Positions 26,909 to 38,480 of a stretch of DNA of 64,000 bases are shown piece after piece. The position numbers were made by a program, and so were the translations under genes. Numbering within the stretch: the stretch's first letter is position 1; each line of letters begins with the position of its first letter. Source of the stretch: Numida meleagris (lineage: Eukaryota > Chordata > Aves > Galliformes > Numididae); assembly GCF_002078875.1 (NCBI RefSeq), contig NC_034409.1:102162671-102226670 (forward strand), in the 5' to 3' direction. Below the pieces are notes generated by a model. The model ran no database searches and was not told where the DNA came from. It worked only from the letters and a program-made list of their open reading frames with translations.

Positions 26909-29863
26909 CTACATGAAAAAAATAATAACACAGAAAGGCTTTTTTTAATATACTTCCTTGTACCTGGCCTTCAATACTGAGAACTACTACTCTGCACTGG
27001 AGTTAAGAAAGAATCTACTGCTTCCTTCCTGGGCTCTCCTTGGAAGTCTGTTGCAGATGATGATGGATTTGTTTGGTTTGGTTTGGCTTTCAATGTAAAT
27101 TACTTTCCTATAATTTTCAGGTGGATGCTGGGAAGAAAATGCAGGAAGGAGCTTGCTAGCAAACATGGTATGGAGAAGAGCATCAATGAGCCTCTGGTCA
27201 TGCAGCAACACAGATCCTGGCTTTCCAGGGAAACTGGTCCCACTGAGCACCAGATAAGAATCTCAAAGGTATTTATTGTTTCTAAGCATCTAACTTCCCT
27301 CGGGTATTTTGGCAGTTGACACAAATGCGTGAAATGGCTCCATGGAGCTCTGACTATGGCAATTCCCCTGCCACACTTCCCATGCCATCTTAGAGGGAGG
27401 TGACTTGTCTTTTTGAGGTACCTTAGTGATAAAGATGAATTTCTATGTCTAAGTTCTAGTTGTCTGAGATGGTCTAACACCTCTAAGATGCTGAAATCTT
27501 ACTAAAATTGCTGGATGCTTATTGTGCATCAGTATTTCTTTCGAGAATGGACTTACTAGTTTAAAACCATATCCAGTAAACCCCAGACAGATCCTGAACA
27601 GCCTGTAAATCTTTATCAGTGATTTTTTTCAGAAAAATCTCACCTTCACCTGCATTGCACTTTGTTGATCTGGTGCTTGAGATAGGATTGTCCATGTTTC
27701 CGTTTATGCACAGGGTTGTTGTAAAAATGAAGTGCTTATATTTCTTGAAAAGCTACTGAATAACTAAGTAGGGGCCTTAAAAAAGGCAGTAACTGCAGAT
27801 GAGAAAAGATGGACACGTTTATATGAACTGCAAAGTTACACCATTCTTTATTCCTTTCCTTTGCAACTCCCTTGGGAAATTAATAGATTTGATTCTTTGT
27901 TTCATTTACCTAAGTACATTACAACAGCATCAGTCTTACCAGCATTTGATTTCCAGCAAAAAACTCCACTGTGATCTGAATTTATCAACTAATCTTAATG
28001 TACTGCAGATGAGGAATTGCTCTTGACACACTAGTCAGGATCTGCGCAAAACAATGCTCTTGCAACTCGGGCAAATTGAAAATGTTATAAGTGGCAAGGC
28101 AAGCAGGAAGAGACAACAACATCTGTTCTCAGTGTCAAGAGTCTTAAAACAGATACTGGTTCCAAATGGACCCACTGACTAAAGGCCTGATCCCAGACCC
28201 CTCCAAGTCAGTGGAAAGATTCTCATTAATCTCAAGTCAATGGGCTTGAGAACAGGTCTTCTTATTAGACAAGAGACATGTGCACTCATGATTTAATTTT
28301 TCACTGGTGCTGATGTCCCTGTTGATCTGTGTCCAAGGCTGAGAGGCCCTGGAAATACTTAGTGAAAATGTTTCAGTACACACCTTGCTTTGCATTCCTA
28401 TTTGGCACCACCAGTGTTGTTACTTAACATGATGCCTCCCGCTTGGTTAGTATGTTGGGCAGCACTGCCCAACCTGGCAGTTTGGATCTCATGGTTGTGC
28501 AACTTGCTACTCATCCATCCTACCTTGCAGTAACTGGGAGGTTACATTGCTTCTCCTTGTCATTTGTTTCTTCTTGTCCGTGCTATGCTTAAGAGCTTGG
28601 GGTAGCATTGAGAAACAAAAGGTCACCCCATTTTCTGAAGAAAAGTGCCTAAATGTTGATGCCTATTCTTATGCATAAGAAGAAGAGATCCAAGAGGTAG
28701 TCTTGGAATTTGTCTTTCTGATTTTGATTCTGTTTAAATTACTGCACAGAAACTCAAAGGTCTTCTTAGAACAAATACATCTCTGTGTGCAGTTTGGGCA
28801 TAAAGTAGGATGTGAGCTCAAAACTGCCTTGGTTATGCTCTCCTAATCTCCCACAATCTGTGATCAGGGCAAAAAACATAGCATGAAAGGAGAAATCCTG
28901 AATTAACAATACGATATTTAATCCTCACCTCCTTATAATGTGCAGCTTGTCATAGCCTTATTGTCTAATGAAACATAGCAGTACTGCAGCTCTCTATCAA
29001 ACTGAATAAGCAGAACTTATTATGAACTCTTAAATGCTCACAGCCAGCTAGGAAGATGCTTTTCCTGGTGTTCATGTTGTTTCAGAGTATCAAGGACACT
29101 ATGATATTAGAGAGATGCAAAGGAGGGGATAAGAGATCAGTAACGACTTAGGTTTTCCTAAAATCCTAGTTTCTCCCCTGCTTGTGGGAACACAGTTACA
29201 CTGCTGAAACAAGCAACATATATATATACATATATGTATATATACTTAGAAATGCTAGAGGTAGCACATGTAATGAACTTCTCTTCAGGTGTTAGAATGC
29301 TTCAGAATTTCCCCTGCAATCATCTGCAATAAAGCCTACTTTGTATCATCTCTACCGCCTCTATCCAACACAAGACATATTATCTTACATCGCAAAAAAA
29401 TGGCAGCCTTCTGCCCTGCAAAACTGAATGGAGTCATATGGTCTGTGTGATTGCTCCTATTCTTTCCTTTCGTTCTTAAGGGAGTGGTAGGGAAAAAATC
29501 CTAATTTCCTGACTTGATGATACCTTTCATTTATCTTTAAATTATATCTTAAAAGCCAGAGTTGCTGTAGATGATAGAAATGAAGGGAAAGGTTTCTTTT
29601 CCAATTTAGAAATGCTATTACCTGTCCACATGTACAATATCTTTCTCTGTAGGTCATAAATCCTATACCTGCTCTGAAAGTTTTTATTTCCTGTTATGTT
29701 TTTCACTCCATCCAGAACATTAATGTAGAAATGAGACAGTAGTGTATACATTTGACAACAAAAAGTTGGATGGTGTAGGCTGGATGGTAGCATGACAGAG
29801 GGCTGTTACTCTACTCCAGAGTGTGCTATAGATGCCATTGCATCACTGCAGTTGCTCACTTAC
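26909..29863 (-). other. GRIK1 intron 6 (2,955 bp)
   Basis: Intron with no recognised interspersed repeat. It contains a perfect 24-bp AT palindrome (29221-29244) and an 18-base inverted repeat TTGGGCAG-CA-CTGCCCAA at 28455-28472. Confidence 0.8.
29221..29244. repeat. Perfect 24-bp TA-rich palindrome
   Basis: The sequence reads the same on both strands around a CATATATG centre (29229-29236) and is flanked by further TA alternation. It can form a cruciform or hairpin and is probably microsatellite-derived. Confidence 0.9.
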
Positions 29864-30037
29864 TGTCATCATGCCATCAAGGAGGCCAGTCTCTGGTTTT
29901 GGTGGCGCCTGCAGACGCTCCATTGACCATTTCTCAATGACTGATGAAACCTGGGGATTCTCGATGTTGAGCAGGCGAAACCCTGTCATATTGACACCAC
30001 TGTATCTGTAGGGTTCCAGGTCCAATGCAAATAGATC
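29864..30037 (-). CDS. GRIK1: GRIK1 exon 6: amino-terminal domain
   Basis: This exon has 174 bases (58 codons) in phase 0. It runs from [20 protein letters not shown] through [18 protein letters not shown] to [18 protein letters not shown]. The acceptor is tgacttag and the donor GTAAGT. NMT is an N-glycosylation sequon. The composition is GluK1-like but Pro replaces Leu in LDLE-YRY compared with my memory of human GluK1; GluK2 also has Pro there. The true start is the acceptor at 30037, upstream of the Met that opens the longest simple reading frame. Human-equivalent residues are roughly 261-318. Confidence 0.97.
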
Positions 30038-32036
30038 CTAAGTCAACATTAAGAAAGCAATCAAAACCAGACGCAGCATTTTGAAAGCAAAATATTCAGA
30101 AGATACAATTAGCCAAAATTTGTATTTGATTTTTAATCCAAAGCTCTAGTGCTGTTGTTTTTTTTTTACTCCTGAGAACTCTGCTTGCCCTCAAAACTTA
30201 GCCACAACCATTTCAGTTGTAAATCTGAATAAACAAAGGTTGTGTGAAGTTTATGGCAAACTACATATTCTCTTTGTTGGAATACGAAAATCAGGTCTCC
30301 ACAACAACACTGTTTTGCATCTAAACCACAACAGTATCTAGTTTTAATTTTTATCAGCCCTCTAACAGTGCTGCAGTGCTGACAAACCAACATGAAGAAT
30401 TAGTTGGTCAATGTTGAGCTTATTTCTGAACTCTGGGAAGGAAAATTCCAAGACATACCAAGAGCAATACACCTTTTCTGCTTATGAACACCATTTTTCT
30501 TCTGTCTTGCCTGCTTCAGTGGCTTGCTGCCAGCATGCCTAATGGCCAGTCAGTCTAGTGCACAGTAACTGCATGCACTGCAGTGCTTAGTGTTTACAGG
30601 GCAGGGAAATAATGGACATTCTAAATGGCATAACTGTGTGGCAGATACCACCGCTAGATTTATCAAGCAGTGGTAAGATGATAACTACTTTTCAAAGCCT
30701 GAAGGCTTTTATTTTTTTTTTTTTCAAAAAAACCTTTTTTGCTGATCCTGAAAAGCTGCTAAAATGACAAATATGTTGATTATGGTTTAATACAACAGTA
30801 GCTGTGAAAATATCAACATTTATACCACAATGCCTAGATACCATCATCAGGGCTTACTGCTTTTTCTAGTGTATTTAATGCTCCATTCTATCTCACGCAT
30901 ATTGTTTTTCTTGGTTACCATTTTATGGTAGATTCATGGCTATTGTATAAAACAGTATGGTCTATGTTTACAATGTCTACATCTACAATTTAGAGTAAAC
31001 CCTAACTTTTTGCATTTTCCTTGATGTTAAAATGGGCTCAGAGAGAACTATTTCAAGCTACTACTTAATTTCCAAACAGTTAGAGTCTTTTCTGACTAAT
31101 GAATTGACTCGGATTCAGAATGAATTTTCACTTCCATATGAAATTTTATATGGAAAGGAAATAAAGAATATGCTGATGCACAGAACTGACACAATCCAGC
31201 TTTCTAGGACTGTTCTAGCAGTACTGGCGCTTGGTTGTCTTCCTGCAATGCAAGTATACAATGCAAATAGATCTTTAGCATTGACTCAGTTGTATGTAGT
31301 ATACATGTTAAAATATAGGAATGAGGTGCCTTGAAATAAGTAATTAACATTTGTACTATAAAAGAAAATGTAGCATTTTTCTTTTATTATCAAACAACCC
31401 AAGAGAAATTTAGAAACATGCAATTTTCTTTTTTTGAGAGTAAATTAGATAATTAATAAGAATTAAACAATAATTCCTCATCTGACAATTGCTAAAACAA
31501 AGCACACATCTTCACTTCTAAATTATTCTTTTTTTATAACACTGTACTCAACAAAAACAGCTTACAGGGACAGGGTCAGTGCAGTTGAGCCTGGTGGTCT
31601 TCAACTAGCTAAAAATAACGTGATGCTTTTTAAGCTAAGTAGGAACAGAGTGAAGAGCAAGCTCACACTGTGCTGGATGAGGGCTGTACCCCACTGACTG
31701 CAGAAGGCTCGGCCTCAGCTTTGCTGCAAAGCCATTCATTCATTATTTCATACTTTATTCAAAGCCATTCATCCATTATTTTATATTCTGATCCATCTTT
31801 ACCAATGACTGCACCTTATATGTGATACTGAAAATGATTTCTGTTGTATTAAGATGTTGGTTAGTCCCACTGATACTGCAAAACTTGTGACTCTTGATAT
31901 AGCAAGGAGTGTTAGTACTCATTCTCCAGGAAATTCCTTGAGTAATTGCAACACAAATCATACAGGAAATGGAAACTTTCTGGCTGACTTTTCTGCAGCG
32001 GAAAAAAATCATGCCCAGATCTTTGGTGTTTCTTAC
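30038..32036 (-). other. GRIK1 intron 5 (1,999 bp)
   Basis: Intron with a 33-bp tandem duplication (31728-31793) near exon 5 and a T-rich tract near 30711-30724. A 100-codon plus-strand frame at 31032-31334 has no recognised domain. Confidence 0.8.
31728..31793. repeat. Tandem duplication, 2 x 33 bp
   Basis: 31728-31760 and 31761-31793 both begin AAAGCCATTCAT and continue (T/C)CATTATTT. They lie about 245 bases downstream (in gene orientation) of exon 5. Confidence 0.85.
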
Positions 32037-32090
32037 CAGCGTTGTAAAAAAGTAGTGGTAGTATTCAGTCATCATTCCCATGGAAAGAAT
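32037..32090 (-). CDS. GRIK1: GRIK1 exon 5: 18-codon exon of the amino-terminal domain
   Basis: This 54-base exon encodes ILSMGMMTEYYHYFFTTL in phase 0, between a tttccacag acceptor and a GTAAGA donor. It is one of the shortest constitutive exons of GRIK family genes. GMMTEYYHY-FTTL is invariant across kainate receptors as I know them. The third residue is Ser, where human GluK1 has Phe and GluK2 has Ala, so this position tolerates change. The exon joins exon 4 (ending EILKQ) and exon 6 (starting DLFALD). Confidence 0.96.
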
Positions 32091-33210
32091 CTGTGGAAAG
32101 AGATTAAAAGTTGAGTGTATTTTACCTTGGATGCATTCAGTATACTAAAAAGCATGGGTTAATCTGAAACAATACTGTACAATTTATAAAAGGTTGATTA
32201 CAATAAAGCCTACATTTTTCTTCAGGAGCAAAAAATATCATCTTTATATTCAAAAGATGTGGGTTTTTTTCACCTCTGCTCAGGAAAGAGACGAAAGATT
32301 GCAAAACATCTAGGACAAGAAAAATGACTGGCGATTACAAGGAACTGATTTTTTAAATGTGAAATTATTTAGTTTGCAGTTTAGAAATGCTAAAAGGAAG
32401 TTTATCAGCAGACAGTTTATAGCAGTGGGGCCAGATGAAAACCTCTGGAGGGATGTGGTTTTCCTACAGCCCCTGTCCAGAAATTCCTTACAAGAGGCCA
32501 CCCCCACTGTGTGTTATGGGATGCTCTGTAGTTCCAGCCTGGCATCACCTACACTTGTTGCCACATCCGTGCACACCACTACGGTGACGCAAATATATTG
32601 CCCTCTTTGGGACCGTGTGAAGTGGAGGAATAGCTGTGAGCTTGGTAACCAGTGGAAAATTCATCACCACGACAGAAATACAGGGAAAGGTTAAATGTTA
32701 TTCAGTCTGGATCACAGTAAAGTAAGCGTGTGCTATTAATAGCATTTTAGAATGCTTTTAGCAGTGCCTGGATAGTTACTTGAAAGACAGGGGAAAATGA
32801 TCTGATCTGGCTTGCCAAAATTCTTTCATAGTAGAAGCCTGTTTGATTGTGTATGGAAACTCCTCATATAAAGCAAGGGAAGAACCTAAACTTTCTAAGC
32901 TGCAGAAGATAATAGAAACAGCTCAGTGTTAATCACAAACAACTAATCCATTTCCAGCCACTAAAAATCAAGCCAGAAGGCAAGTATTTTACTGAAACAC
33001 TCCACTGAATTTACATGTCAAAACTGCCTTTTTTATTTCTTATTTTATTAATCCTCTTCTATTGCATTTCTTAGAGTTGTTTTATTACCTGGAAAAGTCA
33101 GCAGCCTAGCAACCCTGGAGACAGATGCTCCTTCCCTTTTTATGCACAGAAAATTATATATGGTGGAATCAATGAACACCTCTGCATGCTGTGTTTCCCA
33201 GCTGACTTAC

Positions 33211-33290
33211 AGAATCAGAGGATGGCTTAGGTTGGAAGGCTCCTTAAAGATCATTGAGCTCCAACCCTCTGCTGTGTGCAGGGACATGGC
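33211..33290 (-). mobile_element. CR1 LINE 3'-end fragment
   Basis: AGAATCAGAGGATGGCTTAG, GTTGGAAGG, AAGATCATTGAGCTCCAACC and the following CTCTGCTG-GCAGGGACATGG form the inverted CR1 3' end. Confidence 0.75.
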
Positions 33291-34186
33291 TGGACTCAGT
33301 TCTGCTCCCTGAACCAGCTCTGCTACTGTGACTGTAGTTCCTGCTACCAAAGCAAGGTGCCAGGCAGGACTTTTGTGACACAGGTCTCTTTTTAGTTGGA
33401 AGTGCACTGAAATAACTCAATGATTTCATATGGGACATAGAGCAACTGCTAGGTAATAATGATTCAATCGTGGCTTGAGCACAGGTACACCTCTGGATGC
33501 CTAGATTTACTTGGTCCTGTGAAATCTCACAATTGGTTTATGGTGCTGCATTATTATGACAGTAAGATTATACCAATAAATGCAGAGGACGGTTACAAAT
33601 ACCCAGATTTAAATTATTTATTTATTAAAGTTTTAATTCTTAGCTTGGGATATAAGGCCTAATATTGCATTTCTGTTAATAGAAGGTATAAACTCCAATC
33701 TTCCTGTATAGAAATAGTAGGACCACAGAGGATTAGGACAATGCAAAGTTATATAATATCCTTAGATACAGCTTTAACTAGAAAAATATATTAGCTTGAA
33801 TGATTATCAAGTGTATAGCTTAGGTGTTTGGGAAGAATTATTTAGTTGGTGCAGCTGCAACTATACAGCTCCTGGGTATACTGTTAGTTAATCCAAGGTA
33901 GCCCAATTATTATTTTCCTCACACATCCAAGGGCCTGAGAGACAGGCGTGTTTGCCTCCAGAACACATTTTTGATTAAAAGTTTGTTTTTTTTTTTTAGA
34001 ATATTGATTCCCAAATAAAGCACTATAAAACGAGGGGGCAGGGCACATGCATGCCTGTGAATAATAATGATTTCAAAAGTCAAACTACAGAAGTACATCT
34101 GAAGACAAAGCAGAACCCCTGACAAACAAGGACAATTACAAGTAAAAAATAAGACTCGACCAACAGTGTTATCTGTCATACGCGAG

Positions 34187-34304
34187 ATGTTCAAGAGCTG
34201 TATGGATGTGGCACTGAGGAACATGGTCAGTGGGCATGGTGGGGGTGAGCTGACAGTTAGACTAGGTGATCTTAGAGGTCATTTTCAACTTTAATGATTT
34301 TATA
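34187..34304 (+). mobile_element. CR1 LINE 3'-end fragment
   Basis: TTCAAGAGCTGTATGGATGT, GTCAGTGGGCATGGTGGGGG and GATCTTAGAGGTCATTTTCA match the CR1 3' end also seen at 23297 and 62071. Confidence 0.85.
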
Positions 34305-35727
34305 ATGGACAGCTGTGGAAGAGTGCCGTGGATCTGACAATGACCTGGCTTCAAGGGTGCCACAAGAGAGGCTTGCTGAAGTTCTTCCAAAAAAAGTACT
34401 GCAGCCTCCCAGGAAAGCTCAACTTATGTGTCACTTTCATAATTTCTGTATTGGCAATGACTCAATTAAGATGTAAAGCTACAGATAGCTGGAAGGGAGC
34501 TTGTAAGTGGCACACACACAGTAATAATGTTCTTTTCTTTTTAAGGAATAATTGTTGATGCTCGATCTGTCTCAGGAGAGGCCCTGATCTGCTGCTGAGC
34601 TCTCTCACTTAGCAATGATCACAAGAAAATAATTCACTGGTTGTCCCTCCCCCAACACTCATTAGCAATGATAATTAATTAACAGGTACATAGCCCTTAG
34701 ACTTTGTTGTGATTTGTGAAGTAGATTTGTAGATTGACCTAAATATGGTGCTTTTTATTTATGGTTCTGAGAGACTTTGCAATAATAACTTTTTTGTCTT
34801 TTAGAGCAACATAATGGCTAAGCATAATTCCCAGTGAATGAGCAGATTGTATGACCATACTGAGAGTTCACTCTGAAGGATGGTATTAGGAAAACAGGAG
34901 ATGAAGGCAAGTGTAAGAAACAGCAGGAGGGATGTTAGTTGCCATGCTGAGGACCCCAAAGCATCACCTTAATGACTCAGACGCTCTCATTAGTGTAATT
35001 AGAAGTGTTGCACTTGTGTGCTCTCAGCAGCAAGGGCTCATTTACTTATGTCTATTTGCAACATAGCAGATATGGGGACAGCAGCTTCCAGGAACTACCA
35101 TGAGACAGACAATAAGAAAAGTATGATGGGAGCAAAGATCCCTTTTGGGTTGAGACACCTCTGAAGAACCTGGCAAAGCAGCTGCACAGGCTCTTCCCAC
35201 TGAGCCTCCTCACAACAGAAAGTGAACAGAACAGCCCAAGAGAGAGACACGAAGTCAGTAAGTTTGGTTTATGTTTATATGGCTGTCCATATAACGTTAG
35301 AATGAGATTTCATTGCATTCTCCTATTTAAATAACTTTGCATGCAATTATACAAATAATTATGCATCAATTTAAATAGTCTTATTTGAATAATAGCAGCT
35401 TTTACCTATTGTTTAACTTAGATGAACATAAACTAGTGAAACCATGATAAAATACTCTCTATTTTCTTTGCAGGTCTCCTTCCCGCACAGCCTATAAAAT
35501 CTGTTCTTCAGCCAACCCCTGATATAGGTTATTGTGGCAAATATAAGAAAGAGACTTCCATCTCTAATTATCCATTTCAAATCAAGGTTTTGCACTTATG
35601 TTTAGAAGACCTGTACTTCTAGCTGTGGTTCATGAACTGCAATGTGAATCTGAACAAGTATCAATGGTCAAAGTATATATGGTAAGTGGATAAAGACTGG
35701 ATCAAAAATATCATCTGTGGTTTGGAT

Positions 35728-36005
35728 GGGACCAGGCTCTTTTCAGTGGTGCCCATCAATAGAACAAGGAACAATGGGCACAAAGCAGAACACAGAAAGT
35801 TCCATTTGAATATGAGGAAAAACTTCTTTACTGTGAGAGTGACAGAGCACTGGAACAGGCTGCCCAGAGAGGCTGTGGAGTCTCCTTCTCTGGAGATATT
35901 CACAACCCGCCTGGATGCTTTCCTGTGCAACCTGCTTTAGCAGGTGGCTGGACTTGAGGGTCTCCAGAGATCCCTTCCAACCCCTATGATTCTGTGATTC
36001 CATGA
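35728..36005 (+). mobile_element. CR1 LINE 3' region
   Basis: Plus-strand CR1 of a subfamily different from the 23297 copy. It carries AACAGGCTGCCCAGAGAGGC, GGTCTCCAGAGATCCCTTCC and the terminal octamer run ATTCTGTGATTCCATGAT. Confidence 0.92.
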
Positions 36006-36086
36006 TCTCTTATGTCTATAAATCTCTTTGAATGCCTTGTTCCTGGTTTGCACTGTATCTCAGCTCTAATCTGATTATCCATCTTG

Positions 36087-36107
36087 TTTTTTTTTAAAAA
36101 AAAAAAA
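36087..36107. repeat. T9-A12 homopolymer junction
   Basis: Nine T followed by twelve A, a self-complementary simple repeat just downstream of the 35728-36005 CR1. Confidence 0.85.
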
Positions 36108-37624
36108 CCAAAAAAACCAAACCATGATTATTTCCTCATTTAGCGCTAGTTTTGGTCTTGAAGGCAGGCTGGAATCAGTCTGATGGCAAAGAGTATTAGT
36201 GCATTAGTGCATCAGATACTTTACTTGCTTTCACTTGGCATTTTTCTCACCCATGCTATTATTCAATTTCATGAACATTAAATGAATGCATTTCATTATC
36301 CAATTAATTAGCACCACCACTGTTTTCTAGGATCAGCAATATATGCCATAATGAATAAAAGACCTTCTGCCTCATGGCCTCTTAAATGTTCAGCATAAAA
36401 GGTTTATATTGTTCTCCAGTGCTTCCCTGGACTTAATGTGGGTAGCTTTAAACTGGACATGACAGCTCACTGGAAACACTACATGTAACCTGTGTCCCAC
36501 TCAGTCACAGCATTGGTCTAGCTTGAAACAGTATAAAGTTTCTTCAACATGAGCACAAGCCGCATCAGGATTTCTCAAGAAAGCATAGCTATGGTGTAAG
36601 ACAGAGGAGAACCACTGAGATGAGATTCTCTGCTTCTCACTCTGTGTTATGAGGGCATCTGGGAGGATCTGCCATGCATGTTCCTCTAGTAGCAGTGAGA
36701 ACAGAGCTTATGTTGCCTTTTCTCAGCAGACTGTCATTTTTACCCTCCCTGCCAGCCTACTGGAAGGACCACATCCATGAACTGGAATTTTATGTTCTCT
36801 CTATTATCATATTTATTGCTGTACTTGGAATGCATACTACAGATACACTTATTTTTTGTACTCCTGTAAGAATCAATTTAGTTATTTTGCTCTTTGTCTG
36901 TCACATGGTTAAAGCAAACATGGAAGACTTTATAAAATGATTTATGACTGTCCTAAATCTGATCAAATACACTTTATATTTCATGAAATTATTTTAAAGT
37001 GTGGAGGAAGGAATAGATAATTTAAGGTTAGTAGCAATGTAATATAAGAGAGATGAGTTTGCCTAGCAGAAATATCTATGCCATCTACTGGTGCATTAGA
37101 AGAGTAAATTGAAGGTTAACACTAACAGCTTAACCTCTTGAACTGAGTTCCTCATATAAAAAGGCAAAATCAAACAAAATATAGTAAGTGCAGTAGTAAG
37201 TAGTGAAAACATTTTAGAAGATTTGCACATAAAGCAGGTTGCTATTTGCGATAGCTAGATTTAACTGACTTGTGCAGTTACTTCCTAGTCTTGGCAGGAA
37301 CTAAATCTCTGTCCATGTCCATTTCAACTAAGTGTTCCAAGCACCAGGTTTTTTCCTAAGAAAGTGTTTCTAAATTCCAAATGTAAGGAACTTGATTCTG
37401 TTGATCTCAGGTATTTTTGGAGGGTACCCTACTACCTCACTCTCTCTCAGGGATGTCTGTTTTGGGGGCTTGGAAAGGCAAGACATGCCTTTGGATCAGG
37501 CCAAGACAGGCACTGCTGAAATTTACTGTGGTGGTTCCTACAGATCCTGTGCGGGGCCTTTGGAGAACACAATTTTGCCCTTAGAAACCCCAACTGCCCT
37601 TATCTCCTGGTTTCAGCACCTGAT

Positions 37625-37678
37625 TGGAACTTAATGATCTTTAAGGTCTCTTCCAACCCAAGCCATTCTATGATTCCC
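37625..37678 (+). mobile_element. CR1 LINE 3'-end scrap
   Basis: TTAATGATCTTTAAGGTCTC, TTCCAACCCAAGCC and ATTCTATGATTCCCT match a plus-strand CR1 terminus. The preceding 200 bp may be older CR1 but I cannot show it. Confidence 0.8.
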
Positions 37679-38064
37679 TACTAGGTTTTGCTGCTCGTCA
37701 GAAGATTTGTTCAGTCTTTAAGAATTTCAAAGCTCCAGCAGCAAACATTTTCAACTCGATCATGAGAGTCCAGGTCAGCTGCAGCTTCTTTCATCATCTC
37801 ATTTGAAATCTGCAGGTGTAACATTTGGGCTCAGGTAATTTCAGAGACCCTGATGCCAGTGGGTCACTTTGGACTGCTGGTTTGGATAGTAACCTAGCTG
37901 CCTGGTACCAGCAAACAGAGCCATGAAACTCCTTTAGGCACCATGCACTAGTCACATGAGGTTACCATCACTCATGAGGGAATATGGAGAGAAAAATCAG
38001 AGCAACTACTGGAAAAAATGGCAATTAATAATCACAATTTCTGCTTACTCCTTCCAGATGCCAA

Positions 38065-38480
38065 TGTTGGGAGGGCCAGGTCTCATTAAGCTGGCTGGGG
38101 ATTGTGAAAGCCTGGGCTTTCTGCAGCGTGTCGGAGAGAAAGGAAAATGTAGGAGCTTAGGGATGTTGTGTATTAGGCGAATAACGAAGCACTCGGGCTG
38201 TAACACAGAAGGCCCTTCCCCATTTCACTTGCTATTGGTTGGCCTACGGGAGAGGCTGTACTTCTTTGTTTTCATAACAAGGAGTATGACCACTCTATAT
38301 ATGGGCTTTTCGGAAGTAAGTGGTCAGAAGCGGGAGATTCAATATGATTGGCCAGGAGCTCATGTGAGCTTCTGGAACAGTCTAGTAAAAGATAAGAAAT
38401 ACTATATAGTTCTATAGGTTTTACCAATAAATGCCATTTTGCTGTTCATCATATTGATGTGCTTTGTGCAACAGCTGGCC
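38065..38480 (+). mobile_element. Possible solo LTR, alpharetrovirus-like, antisense to GRIK1
   Basis: The block has the layout of a galliform alpharetrovirus-type LTR: inverted CCAAT boxes (ATTGG near 38233 and 38346), a TATA-like CTATATAG (38402-38409), and the polyadenylation signal AATAAA (38426-38431) followed by GCCATTTTGCTGTTCATCAT and ATTGATGTGC. It probably starts TGTTGGGAGG at 38065. The 3' edge is uncertain (CA near 38473 or further right) and no target-site duplication was found. No gag, pol or env sequence is adjacent, so a solo LTR is the simplest reading. Confidence 0.5.

Noticed and set aside
31257..31272. CAATGCAAATAGATC shared with the exon 6 region near 30023
   Set aside because: Fifteen identical bases without any extension of similarity. 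Judged coincidental rather than an exon duplication.
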